64,000 nt of DNA from Stanieria cyanosphaera PCC 7437. Its GTDB lineage: Bacteria > Cyanobacteriota > Cyanobacteriia > Cyanobacteriales > Xenococcaceae. Where the stretch lies: positions 124,001 to 188,000 of the forward strand of contig NC_019765.1 in the NCBI RefSeq assembly GCF_000317575.1. The letters are read 5' to 3'. A program made the translations under genes and the position numbers. The stretch's first letter is position 1. Each line of letters starts with the position of its first letter. The notes under the pieces were generated by a model. That model saw only the letters and a program-made list of their open reading frames with translations. It was not told the DNA's origin and made no database searches. Shown in pieces: positions 50,842-59,548 of the stretch.

Positions 50842-51606
50842 ATGAACCAAGTTTTTTCTAATAGACAAGAAGCAGGAAGAAGATTAGCTACCAAACTTAC
50901 CGCCTATGCTAATCATCCTCAAGCAATAGTATTGGGAATACCTCGTGGTGGCGTACCTGTAGCTTATGAAATTGCCAAAACTTTAAATCTTCCCTTAGAT
51001 GTTTGTCTGGCAAAGAAATTAGGTCTGCCTAACGATCCAGAAATAACGATAGGTGCGATTACTGAAGATGCACAGTTACCTGATAACTGTAGCAACATTA
51101 CTATAATTAACCAGAACACGACTCAACATAGGGTTAATTCAGAAAAAATTAAAAATACAAGTTTTCGTACATGGCTTCGCTATGCTGCTCGTGAAAAAGC
51201 CGAACTAAGATGGCGAGATCGTTATTATCAAAGTTTTCGTCCCATGCTAAGAGTTTCTCAGCATACTGTTATTGTCGTTGATGATGGCATTATTACGGGT
51301 CAAACTATGCAGGCTGCAATAGCTGTTTTGAAAAGACATAAGCCAGAGAAAATTATCATTGCTACTCCTGTTGCACCTTTGCCAGCTATAGAACAATTAG
51401 CAACTCAAGTAGATGATTTCATCTGTTTAATAAAACCAAAATATTTAGGTGCAGTAGATCTTTGGTATGAAGATTTTACTCCAACAACAGATCGAGAAGT
51501 GTGTGATGTGCTTTCTCAAGTAACTCATAAAATTTTAGCAAGCTCTTATTCATTACCAAGCTACACCAAGGATAATAGATATGCCCGAACACGAAAATCC
51601 TCATAA
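50842..51606 (+). CDS. Phosphoribosyltransferase-domain protein, copy 2
   Basis: A 254-residue tandem copy of the gene upstream, about 70% identical by eye. The PRPP loop [14 protein letters not shown] is kept. Between SEKIK and [10 protein letters not shown] it has about eight more residues ([10 protein letters not shown]), encoded around 51153-51182, where 13 bases match an inverted dispersed repeat at 1195-1207. The end is longer and overlaps the ftsH start by 26 bp. The leader GAGATTGGTAAAAATT before the ATG is the same as in copy 1. Confidence 0.85.
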   Translation: MNQVFSNRQEAGRRLATKLTAYANHPQAIVLGIPRGGVPVAYEIAKTLNLPLDVCLAKKLGLPNDPEITIGAITEDAQLPDNCSNITIINQNTTQHRVNSEKIKNTSFRTWLRYAAREKAELRWRDRYYQSFRPMLRVSQHTVIVVDDGIITGQTMQAAIAVLKRHKPEKIIIATPVAPLPAIEQLATQVDDFICLIKPKYLGAVDLWYEDFTPTTDREVCDVLSQVTHKILASSYSLPSYTKDNRYARTRKSS

Positions 51607-53524
51607 AACACCGCGATCAAGTCAATGGAAATTAACTTTAATTGTGAGCGCGCTCTGCTTGATTTTATTTAGTTTATTCCTGACTCCAACGTCATCATCA
51701 ACATCTCAATCTTACAGTAAGTTTATCGACTTGGTAGAGAGCGATCGCGTTGAGCAGGTGACTATTAGCCCCAATCGACTTGAATATACTCTCAAATCAG
51801 AAGGATTTGCAGATAACTCGGAGCAGATTTTTACTACAGTTCCAGTGACTCAAGATACAGAGTTACCGAAGATTTTGCGTCAGCATCAAGTAGAATTTTC
51901 CGCAACACCTTCTAATAGTGGTAGTGGGTTTTGGGGTTTTCTTCAACTATTATTTTTTCTCTTCTTGTTGGTCAATTTGGGCGGTCTGTTATTCAGTCGC
52001 AGTCAACAAGGTACAGCGAGTTCTTTTGCTGTTGGTCGCAGCAACGCTCGTATTTACTCCGAAGGAAGCATGGACGTTACCTTTGATGATGTGGCGGGAG
52101 TCGATGAAGCGAAGACAGAACTTTATGAAATTGTCGATTTTTTGCAAAACAAAACCAAATACGCTCTTGTAGGAGCAAAAATACCTAAAGGTGTGTTGTT
52201 AGTAGGTCCTCCTGGAACGGGTAAAACTTTATTGGCAAAAGCGATCGCAGGAGAAGCTGGTGTTCCTTTTTTCAGTATCTCTGGCTCGGAATTTATCGAA
52301 ATGTTCGTCGGAGTTGGTGCATCGCGGGTGCGGGATTTATTCGATCGCGCTAAAAAACAAGCCCCTGCCATTGTCTTTATCGACGAACTAGATGCCTTGG
52401 GTAAGTCTCGCGCATCTGGTGGAGCTTTTATGGGCGGTAACGACGAACGAGAGCAGACACTCAATCAACTACTGGCAGAAATGGACGGGTTTGAACCCAA
52501 CGCAGGAGTAATTCTGCTGGCTGCTACTAACCGCCCCGAAGTCCTCGACCCTGCTTTATTGCGTCCTGGTCGTTTTGATCGCCGTATTGTAGTAGACCGC
52601 CCTGATAAGTCGGGAAGACTGGCAATATTAGAAGTTCACGCTAGAAATGTTAGTTTAGCGGAGGACGTAGATTTAGATAAACTCGCTGCTCGTACTCCTG
52701 GTTTTGCTGGAGCAGATTTGGCAAACTTAATCAATGAATCCGCATTGCTGGCTGCTCGAAATAATCGCTCTGCGGTAACGATGGCAGATTTTAATGAAGC
52801 CACCGAAAGAATTCTGACGGGATTAGAGAAAAGATCGCGGGTACTCAATGAAACTGAAAAGAAAACCGTAGCCTATCACGAAGTCGGTCATGCGATCGTG
52901 GGGTGGTTGATGCCTGGAACCGATCGAGTCGAAAAGATATCGATTGTTCCTCGTGGTATTGGTGCATTGGGCTATACCTTACAGTTACCAGAAGAAGATC
53001 GTTTCTTAGCGATCGAAGACGAAATTCGCGGTCGTATTGCCACTTTATTAGGAGGACGTGCTGCTGAAGAATTAATCTTTGGCAAGGTATCTACGGGAGC
53101 TAGCGACGATATTCAAAAAGCTACTGAGTTGGCTGAAAGATACGTAACTCTCTATGGCATGAGCGATCGCCTCGGTCCGATAGCTTTTGAAAAGGTACAG
53201 CAGCAGTATCTTGGGGGTATGACTAATCCTCGCCGTCAAGTCAGCCAAAAAATTGCCGAAGAGATCGACCTAGAAGTCAAAGCAGTAATTGATGGCGCGC
53301 ATCAAGTTGCGAAGATTATTCTTTGGGACAACCGCGAACTATTAACTGCATTAGCTCAAATTCTTTTAAAGCAAGAAGTTTTAGAAGCAGGACAACTGCG
53401 ATCGCATCTGGGTCAAGCTCAAAGCAATGAACGGGTAGATCGATGGTTGCAAACAGGAGAGTTAGCCCAAAATAATTTACTCACCCCTGCCTTATCTAAT
53501 AATGGAAAAACCTTGAAGAGGTAG
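51581..53524 (+). CDS. ftsH: FtsH-type membrane AAA protease
   Basis: This is a 647-residue FtsH. Two transmembrane segments (about 15-35 and 120-140) enclose a short extracytoplasmic domain; then Walker A GPPGTGKT (about 210), Walker [12 protein letters not shown], the second region of homology ([19 protein letters not shown]) and the zinc site HEVGH (H433). FtsH removes damaged membrane proteins. It lies outside the thylakoid FtsH gene sets and overlaps the PRTase gene, so it is in the box E operon. Probably an accessory, stress-linked copy. Confidence 0.92.
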   Translation: MPEHENPHKTPRSSQWKLTLIVSALCLILFSLFLTPTSSSTSQSYSKFIDLVESDRVEQVTISPNRLEYTLKSEGFADNSEQIFTTVPVTQDTELPKILRQHQVEFSATPSNSGSGFWGFLQLLFFLFLLVNLGGLLFSRSQQGTASSFAVGRSNARIYSEGSMDVTFDDVAGVDEAKTELYEIVDFLQNKTKYALVGAKIPKGVLLVGPPGTGKTLLAKAIAGEAGVPFFSISGSEFIEMFVGVGASRVRDLFDRAKKQAPAIVFIDELDALGKSRASGGAFMGGNDEREQTLNQLLAEMDGFEPNAGVILLAATNRPEVLDPALLRPGRFDRRIVVDRPDKSGRLAILEVHARNVSLAEDVDLDKLAARTPGFAGADLANLINESALLAARNNRSAVTMADFNEATERILTGLEKRSRVLNETEKKTVAYHEVGHAIVGWLMPGTDRVEKISIVPRGIGALGYTLQLPEEDRFLAIEDEIRGRIATLLGGRAAEELIFGKVSTGASDDIQKATELAERYVTLYGMSDRLGPIAFEKVQQQYLGGMTNPRRQVSQKIAEEIDLEVKAVIDGAHQVAKIILWDNRELLTALAQILLKQEVLEAGQLRSHLGQAQSNERVDRWLQTGELAQNNLLTPALSNNGKTLKR

Positions 53525-53904
53525 ACATAATGGAATTACATACAGCCAAAATCGAACAAATCGCTGCACAGTTACTAGCACCGAATGCTGGCAAATCCTG
53601 AAATTTATAATCTTTATCCTCGGGTAAATAAAATTCATCGTCTCGATCCTACTGCCAATAAAAAAAGTTGGTAGAGAACAAGAAGAAGAACTAATAATGA
53701 AGGCGATCGCGCTCGGCAGAAATTTTAGTTACCAAAGTCGAAACCCAAATTAAACACCGCGATCGTGTCTCTTCTCCCACCATACCTATGGCGCTCGATC
53801 GGTTGAGTAAAACATACTAGTAAAACCCTAAAGGCTAATAGCTAAAAACTAATAAATGTGAACCAATCTAATTCATACCAGACGTTACTTATCAAAAGCA
53901 AGCA
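53525..53904. other. Degraded region after ftsH
   Basis: No intact gene. A 23-codon frame from 53530 (ELHTAKIEQIAAQLLAPNAG) and short coding-like pieces up to 53820 suggest a decayed gene. Several HIP1 sites. Confidence 0.35.
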
Positions 53905-54279
53905 ATGATTAAATTTCATCTCTGGAAATTTTTGGCTTTATTATTAACAGGGTTTTTACTATTTTCTCTGTCTCTAATAATTAATCACTTTACCGTATAT
54001 GGCTCAGTTACACATCAGCTTGAAAAAGCTTCCAAACAAACAGACGGCGACAAAGTACGTTCGCTCTTCATACACCACAAAACAAAGGACAAATTTAACA
54101 TGGCGATCTTAAATCTTTTCAAGGCAATCTTAACCTTGTTAGTTTTAACTTGTATTTTCTGTTTAATATTGACTACAGATTTGGGCTTTGGTCCAGTGGC
54201 AAATGTTGCTTTGTACTTAGGCGGTGTAGTTTTGGTTGGTTGGGCGACTGTAACTTCTTTGAATATTTTTAACGATTGA
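53905..54279 (+). CDS. Small membrane protein
   Basis: A 124-residue protein with three likely membrane segments: about 8-28 (FLALLLTGFLLFSLSLII), 68-92 and 94-117 (ANVALYLGGVVLVGWATV). The loop between the first two is charged. An internal ATG at 54100 (MAILNLFKAILTLL) could instead start a two-helix protein. No family recognised. Confidence 0.45.
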   Translation: MIKFHLWKFLALLLTGFLLFSLSLIINHFTVYGSVTHQLEKASKQTDGDKVRSLFIHHKTKDKFNMAILNLFKAILTLLVLTCIFCLILTTDLGFGPVANVALYLGGVVLVGWATVTSLNIFND

Positions 54280-54323
54280 GCATTTGTTCACATTAAATTT
54301 ATTATCTGTTATTTTTCTAGTTC

Positions 54324-54341
54324 CTCATAAGTTCTTCAAAT
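54324..54341 (+). promoter_or_regulatory. Direct-repeat box F
   Basis: CTCATAA-GTTC-TTCAAAT, one mismatch in the second half. It ends 52 bp before the ATG at 54394. Confidence 0.6.
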
Positions 54342-54393
54342 CCCACAACTACGATATGTACTAAATAGAAGTAATTTTTTGGGAAATAAAGTT

Positions 54394-54708
54394 ATGTTCC
54401 CAAGCGATCGAGTAATAACTGCAAAATTATCAACTATGCTATGTTACTACATTAATCCTACCAATAAAATTCAGCTTATTCGAGTAATCAAAGATCGCCA
54501 TCTTAACCAACGGTCAGATGCTGCTGCGCAAATGAATTCCGTAGTAATCTCTGACTTTGAAAAGATTATCTTTCCTCAACAAAGAATTTTGTTTGAAGCA
54601 ATGCCGGAAGCTCAGTTAGAAATTTACTATAGTCAAGGAAAAAATCCAAAAATTGCCCAAACTATTCCTTGTCAAAATCTAAAAGTTAACTGTCCGACGG
54701 TCACTTAG
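54394..54708 (+). CDS. Hypothetical protein downstream of box F
   Basis: A 104-residue protein rich in strands (AKLSTMLCYYINPTNKIQLIRVIK, EKIIFPQQRILFEAM). No known domain; size and pattern recall small beta-rich cyanobacterial DUFs. The ATG is preferred to a TTG at 54379. It is followed 22 bp later by a zinc-ribbon gene. Confidence 0.5.
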   Translation: MFPSDRVITAKLSTMLCYYINPTNKIQLIRVIKDRHLNQRSDAAAQMNSVVISDFEKIIFPQQRILFEAMPEAQLEIYYSQGKNPKIAQTIPCQNLKVNCPTVT

Positions 54709-54730
54709 AATAAATCTAGTCGAAATAATC

Positions 54731-54934
54731 ATGAACTCTTTCACTATTTGTCCTTGCTGCTCGAATATTATGCTACACCATCTTAGTAATCATCGGGAAT
54801 ACTGGTTTTGCCGTAACTGTTGGCAAGAAATGCCAAATTTTGAAAGTGCTAACCCAAATAAATGTCATCGACAAAACCAAATTGTAAAATTATCAAAAGA
54901 TTGGTTAAAGCATAAAAAAACAGTCCCAGCCTAA
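54731..54934 (+). CDS. Small zinc-ribbon protein
   Basis: A 67-residue protein with a zinc ribbon, CPCC at 8-11 and CRNC at 27-30, and a late Cys/His (NKCHRQ). The rest is basic. Such proteins bind nucleic acid or partner proteins. It shares the box F transcript with the gene before it. Confidence 0.6.
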   Translation: MNSFTICPCCSNIMLHHLSNHREYWFCRNCWQEMPNFESANPNKCHRQNQIVKLSKDWLKHKKTVPA

Positions 54935-55012
54935 AACCGAAAAACTAAGGTAAGTAGCTGAGACAAATTAAATATAAAATAGTAAGTCTTTACCGATTTT
55001 CGAGAATTGGTA

Positions 55013-56263
55013 TTAGTTCGGTGCCACGATATTGCTAATTACAAAACCGCTTTTGGGGATAGTTGGCATCTTAGACAAACTAATCTCTAAGTTTTGTTCT
55101 GGCACATCGTATTTTAGAGATTGGGTAAGAAAATTAAGGGTTACTTTCATTAAGGCGATCGTAATCCATTCTCCAGGACAGCGATGATTGATGTAATAAT
55201 CTCCGCCCCCTTGAGGAATCAAATTGAAACGATTTTCATTCCAGTCGCGGAATCGTTCGGGGTAAAAATCTTCTGGATTTGACCATAATTGGGGATCGTG
55301 GTTAGTGCCATATAAATCGAGCAGCACCCTTGTCCCTTGAGTGAAATGATATCCGTGCCAATCAAAATCGTGATTAACTATAGCTGCTGCAAAAGGAAAA
55401 AAAGGATAAAATCTTCGTACCTCTTGCACAAACCATTCACAGTACTCCTCGCCACCATCGTGCATTTTTTGCCGACATTGAGGATGTTCGTGTAGTGCCA
55501 ATGCAGCAAAAGTAGCGTATCTGGCGATCGCGACAGTAGGGCGTAAAATATTAATTAACTCTACCGCAGCAGTATGTATGTCTAGCAGTTCTCCCTCTAA
55601 ATCGCGATGGTTGGCGATAATGTATGCTGCACTCTCTTGGGGAATTTCTAGCCGATTATTACGTATCTGTTCGATAATGCCTTCAATCCATTTTTCAGTA
55701 CGCTGACGGCTTAGTCTTCCCCGCCAGTGTTTTAGACCAACTGCTCCCGAAGCATCAATCATTGCCCCCAAATCCTCGGTTTTTTGCTTTACTTGCGATT
55801 CTGGGAGAGTCACACCAGCCCAAGTGCAGACAGCACGACAAAAAACTGCTCGCGCTTCCTTAAAAAACACAACTTTATCCATCGTTGACCATTTTTTGGC
55901 ATAGGCTTTCCACTGTTGGTCGAGAAGATCTGCTAACTGCTGAATATTTTCGTCGCTCATCAAAGACATAAACATCTGTTTGCGATGCCGATGTGGGTCG
56001 CCATCCATTCCCTGAACGCCTCCTTCACCAAACAAGGTTTTTTGAACTCTTTTAGGTGCAGCATTTTTGCGAATGAACTTTTCAGGATCGTAGAAAACCT
56101 TAGCAGCTTCCTCTCCTCTTAAGCAGATAGTTTTTTTAAATAAAAGCCGAGTTTGAAAAATATCAGTTTGGTAGCGTTGACATCTTTGGGAAATAAATTT
56201 ATAATCGTCAAATGCCAATGCTAAAATGCTATCTATACTGCGATCTTGTGGAATTTGTGTCAT
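55013..56263 (-). CDS. CYP152-type cytochrome P450 (fatty-acid peroxygenase)
   Basis: This 416-residue P450 has the marks of CYP152: the Asn-Ile-Leu-Arg-Pro in the I helix (ELINILRPTVAIARY), where Arg-Pro replaces the usual acid-alcohol pair and binds the fatty-acid carboxylate, and the heme Cys 362 in INHRCPGEW. CYP152 uses hydrogen peroxide directly. The residue before GMDG is Gln (GVQGMDG), as in the hydroxylase P450-BSbeta and not His as in the decarboxylase OleT, so hydroxylation is expected. Links to peroxide stress fit the island. Confidence 0.85.
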   Translation of the reverse strand: MTQIPQDRSIDSILALAFDDYKFISQRCQRYQTDIFQTRLLFKKTICLRGEEAAKVFYDPEKFIRKNAAPKRVQKTLFGEGGVQGMDGDPHRHRKQMFMSLMSDENIQQLADLLDQQWKAYAKKWSTMDKVVFFKEARAVFCRAVCTWAGVTLPESQVKQKTEDLGAMIDASGAVGLKHWRGRLSRQRTEKWIEGIIEQIRNNRLEIPQESAAYIIANHRDLEGELLDIHTAAVELINILRPTVAIARYATFAALALHEHPQCRQKMHDGGEEYCEWFVQEVRRFYPFFPFAAAIVNHDFDWHGYHFTQGTRVLLDLYGTNHDPQLWSNPEDFYPERFRDWNENRFNLIPQGGGDYYINHRCPGEWITIALMKVTLNFLTQSLKYDVPEQNLEISLSKMPTIPKSGFVISNIVAPN

Positions 56264-56428
56264 AAAATTGTGTAGTTATTTACTTAAAGGAGTAACGAAG
56301 TAATCGGTGAGAAATTTCTCTATTTCTGTTAGGTTTGAAACTTGGCTTAAACTTTCTAGTTGGCTATAGAGTCATGCCTCATTTAAAAATTGATTTAGAT
56401 TAAAATTCAATTGAGAAAAAGTTGACGA

Positions 56429-57151
56429 CTAATATTGATTCGCATGTGACACTGCATCCAAAATAGAAGCTAATTTTTTAGGTACAGATAAATAGGGGCA
56501 ATGTCCACTTGCCAATTCAATTGCTTTGACTCCAAGAAACTTACGTGCTGCTCTTCGAGACCAGATTGGATTTATTGTTTGATCGCGATCGCAAACTATA
56601 TAAGAGTGAGATACATTACTAGGATAGTCTGTTAGCGGAAACACTTCATTCATTGCTGCCTCAGCATTCGTCAGTTGTCTGGTACTAAACCCCCACTCAG
56701 CAACTTCTGGCGTACAGTCATGAAATAGAAAGTGCAGGGCTAACTCATAATCCTCGACTGGACATTTTCCCGCTCCTATTACTGATGTCCAAGCTTCTGC
56801 CCAGTCTGGAACAAACATATCTGGGTTTTCATCGAATAGCTGCTCGGCAATACTAGTTTCTACTTTGGGAATGAAGGAAGCAAGATACACCAGATGCTGA
56901 ACTGGTCGTAAGCTGGCAACCAGAGGCAGAAAGATGCCGCTAAATGAGTGTCCGACTAAAATTACACTTTCCTCTATTGTTTCAAGTTGTTTGGCGATTA
57001 TCTCTGCATACAGCATTCCACCAGCATTTTGCCGATCGCTCGGCAAGTCTATTTTAACTGCTTGGTGATTTAGTTTTTCTGACTCAGGAATTAATAAATT
57101 CCAGCACTCGGAGTTTTGGGTCGAACCATGTATTAAGCAAAATACGCTCAT
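56429..57151 (-). CDS. Alpha/beta hydrolase
   Basis: This 240-residue single-domain hydrolase shows the nucleophile elbow GHSFSG (about 65-70), Asp in CDRDQTINP and His in SGHCPYLS. The family includes esterases and hydroxynitrile-lyase-like enzymes (LIHGSTQNSECWNLL start). The substrate cannot be told. The first eleven codons recur at 58137-58175 as a scar, so there was once a second copy. Confidence 0.85.
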   Translation of the reverse strand: MSVFCLIHGSTQNSECWNLLIPESEKLNHQAVKIDLPSDRQNAGGMLYAEIIAKQLETIEESVILVGHSFSGIFLPLVASLRPVQHLVYLASFIPKVETSIAEQLFDENPDMFVPDWAEAWTSVIGAGKCPVEDYELALHFLFHDCTPEVAEWGFSTRQLTNAEAAMNEVFPLTDYPSNVSHSYIVCDRDQTINPIWSRRAARKFLGVKAIELASGHCPYLSVPKKLASILDAVSHANQY

Positions 57152-57195
57152 TACTTTACTTTACCAAAGCGCGATCGCTCCATAAGCTTCTCAGG

Positions 57196-57648
57196 CTATT
57201 CCATAAGTTCTTTCATAATGCGGATATCCTCTTTCTGTGTCTGGACAATCTCTGTGCATAGTTCCTCAATACGTAGGTCGGTAATTGATGCCTGTTGACA
57301 CACGAGAATTGCAGCAGCATGATGGGGAATCATTGCGTGCAAGAATTGCTGGTTTCCTACTGCCGTCTGCGTCCGAATCAGAGTTAAAAATATTGGTACT
57401 AGAGCAGCTCCTATAATCAGAAGCACGATGTTAAGCTTCTTATTGCCGTACATCGACCACATTACCGTCAGCATGATGACGAGCATTGCAGATATCATTA
57501 GCCCTGTCATGTACACCTGATTAGGACTGAGAAACAGGTTGCTCCACTCGTTAACCCGCGAATACATGATAGCGAACATGACGACATAAGAGATGCAGAG
57601 TGCAATCAACAGACTAATATAGGGCTTCATGTCGGATTTAGATTTCAT
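57196..57648 (-). CDS. Membrane protein with DUF305-like tail
   Basis: A 150-residue protein with three membrane helices (about 10-30, 45-65, 72-92) and a C-terminal DUF305-type segment: FLHAMIPHHAAAILVCQQA. DUF305 proteins use His/Met-rich sites and are often found with copper-handling genes. It is 45 bp from the hydrolase gene. The palindrome TTGCATATATGCAA 67 bp upstream may be its operator. Confidence 0.75.
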   Translation of the reverse strand: MKSKSDMKPYISLLIALCISYVVMFAIMYSRVNEWSNLFLSPNQVYMTGLMISAMLVIMLTVMWSMYGNKKLNIVLLIIGAALVPIFLTLIRTQTAVGNQQFLHAMIPHHAAAILVCQQASITDLRIEELCTEIVQTQKEDIRIMKELME

Positions 57649-57714
57649 GTCGATTTAAGATATAGTAGGCGCAGAATACAGATTTTACGATATTCACTCG
57701 ATATAGCCTAGTTG

Positions 57715-57728
57715 TTGCATATATGCAA
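57715..57728. promoter_or_regulatory. 14-bp perfect palindrome TTGCATATATGCAA
   Basis: It lies 67 bp upstream of the DUF305 gene. A short perfect dyad at this distance fits an operator of a dimeric repressor such as an ArsR- or MerR-type metal sensor. No such regulator gene is adjacent. Confidence 0.45.
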
Positions 57729-57936
57729 TTTAGTTGTACACAATCGCGATCGCGTTTTAGAGACGAAGTGAACTATCGCACCGTCTTTTTTTGGCAGCTA
57801 CAGCTTATTTGGTTTCAATATGCAGATAATAAAAAACTTTTGCATTTGATTCGTCTGTCAAAAGAAATACCTAGCAGCGGAGCAAAAATTTGCCTTGACT
57901 ACTTTCTAGTCGGCTAAAGAATCACTGGAGATTTAT

Positions 57937-58060
57937 TTACGCTGTCTGTTCGACGGGCAAATCGACATTTTTCCAAGCCGTCCAAGAACCAGGAATATTA
58001 ATGACACGCTCAAGTCCGTTACCGAGAGAGACGGAATAGCTGTTCGGTTACTAAGCAAAC
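57937..58060 (-). pseudogene. Rhodanese-domain remnant
   Basis: The minus strand reads GLERVINIPGSWTAWKNV up to a stop at 57937, the end of a rhodanese domain. A different frame just upstream (CLLSNRTAIPS) matches the active-site loop with its cysteine. So the gene has a frameshift and no N-terminal half. Confidence 0.6.
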
Positions 58061-58136
58061 ATCACGCTGACTCTCTATTACCAGTAAAATCTCTTTTTTA
58101 TGTTTTTCATGATTATTTGATTTAGATTAAAGTTGA

Positions 58137-58175
58137 TTAAAGAGTCGAACCATGTATTAAGCAAAATAAGCTCAT
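58137..58175 (-). pseudogene. Scar of a second alpha/beta hydrolase gene
   Basis: A frame of 12 codons (SLFCLIHGSTL) repeats the start of the hydrolase at 57151, which reads SVFCLIHGSTQ, with about 35 bp nearly identical. A stop follows at once. It marks a deletion or recombination endpoint. Confidence 0.6.
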
Positions 58176-58677
58176 TACCTTTCTAAAGCACGATTACCTT
58201 TAGGGCAAGCCCGAAAGGACTTTCTTCGAGGCGCACTCGAATGGGTGTAGGCTTCGCGATCGCATTTATTTTCTATTTTTTTGGATCGATTGTCCGCAGC
58301 CAACCCAGGTAGGAAAAACGGAACGTAAAGCCATGTCAATTGCAACAGGTAGATATCTACCACCAGAAGCAAATACAGATCGTACAGATCGAGCGCAGTT
58401 GCTACTACTGCATTATCGTTTCCTACCAAATAAGACAGTTGAGTGATGCTTTCAACGTTTATCTGCTCTAAAACCAATCTCATAGTGTTTTTTAAACTCC
58501 TGTAACTTATTTAGCTGGTTGATAATAGCTGATGTGTTATTTTTCTGCGCTTTTCACGCATAGTAGACCCCAATAATTAGACTATGAAAGGCTAAAAGCT
58601 AAGAGCTAAAAGGTACGAACCAGTTAATCCTGAACGAAGTCTATTCAACTGAAAACGGCTGTAAATAACTATGCAAA
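58176..58677. other. Repeat-rich degraded region
   Basis: No convincing gene. Two palindromes lie at about 58190-58235 (one with TTCGAG-GCGCA-CTCGAA). A minus frame 58175-58483 begins with a plausible helical start (RLVLEQINVESITQLSYLV) but then runs through the repeats. Probably debris. Confidence 0.35.
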
Positions 58678-59025
58678 TCAAAAAGAAAATCCCTGGTAAA
58701 TTTTTGTCTCGTGAGAGGATATTCTAAGAGCAATCCTTTCTAATAGTTGGTAAAAAGCTTCTTTTAGAGCTAATTCTGAAGATGTTGCAGTAGTAGAGAT
58801 AGTTGTTGGTGTTAACTTAATGCGATTATCGACTATTTCTAACCAGTAAAGTCGAGGACTAAACTTAGCTGGCTGTAATTCGACAATAAAAGATGATTTA
58901 ATAACGGTGGGAAATATAGCTCTTTTCAAAGCCCAGACAGCAGTAATTTCGGCTATTCCAATTAACAATAAAGAAAATGCCTTTAGTATTAATTTTGAAT
59001 TAGGCGATTTACTACGTACATTCAC
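58678..59025 (-). CDS. GerMN-like membrane-anchored protein
   Basis: A 115-residue protein with one N-terminal membrane segment (ILKAFSLLLIGIAEITAVWAL) and a short beta domain. The run RLYWLEIVDNRIKLTPTTI ... ALKEAFYQLLERI resembles the GerM/GerMN domain found in cyanobacterial lipoproteins, but it is shorter than usual. It may be a truncated member. Function unknown. Confidence 0.5.
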   Translation of the reverse strand: MNVRSKSPNSKLILKAFSLLLIGIAEITAVWALKRAIFPTVIKSSFIVELQPAKFSPRLYWLEIVDNRIKLTPTTISTTATSSELALKEAFYQLLERIALRISSHETKIYQGFSF

Positions 59026-59085
59026 AAAATATTTTCCTCAAACCCAGAACTAAAAACCCCACCGTTAACTATTGATTAGAACCGA

Positions 59086-59418
59086 TTAAAAGTTAACTGC
59101 ACTTGCTACCCTCAGCTTGGGCATGCTTATAGTTAGCACTCCATCAATAAATTCGGCTCTAGTTTTTTCGGGTTGAATTGCTACAGGTAAAGGTGTATTA
59201 CATTTAATCTGCCCGTAATTGAATTGAGAAGGAATTACTTCTTTTTCGTCTGTAGACTTATCTGGGTTGCAAATTCCAGAAATCGAAACAAATCTAGTTT
59301 GGGCATTAATAATTAAATCTTCGATTTTAACTCCTGGAAGTTCTGCCTTAAGAATTAACTCTTCATCGGTTTCGTTGAATTCAATGTTTGGACACCAAGT
59401 TTTATTTTGTTCGCTCAT
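59086..59418 (-). CDS. Small heat-shock protein (Hsp20)
   Basis: A 110-residue alpha-crystallin domain protein. Strands EELILKAELPGVKIEDLII and the closing ...DGVLTISMPK are the normal ends of the domain; there is almost no N-terminal arm, and the C-terminal I-x-I tail is replaced by LRVASAV. It should hold unfolded proteins. Box G lies 65 bp upstream. DosR-type regulons contain an Hsp20 (HspX). Confidence 0.85.
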   Translation of the reverse strand: MSEQNKTWCPNIEFNETDEELILKAELPGVKIEDLIINAQTRFVSISGICNPDKSTDEKEVIPSQFNYGQIKCNTPLPVAIQPEKTRAEFIDGVLTISMPKLRVASAVNF

Positions 59419-59483
59419 TAATAATCCCTCCTAGTAATTCTAGGGAAATGAGTTTTCTTTGCTAGTTTTAGATTAAGCAAAAG

Positions 59484-59501
59484 TTTTGAGGAACTTATGA
59501 G
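59484..59501 (-). promoter_or_regulatory. Direct-repeat box G, hsp20
   Basis: Minus strand CTCATAA-GTTC-CTCAAAA, ending 65 bp before the hsp20 ATG. Confidence 0.7.
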
Positions 59502-59548
59502 CAAAATAAATCAGGGGTAGAAACGTAGCATGCTAAGTCAGTACGGGA

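Noticed and set aside
57178-57195. A ninth direct-repeat box (CATAAGCTTCTCAGG)
   Set aside because: Both halves are degraded and no gene follows in that direction.
57723-57917. 64-residue plus-strand frame
   Set aside because: Its start codon lies in the TTGCATATATGCAA palindrome, there is no ribosome site, and the composition is not protein-like.
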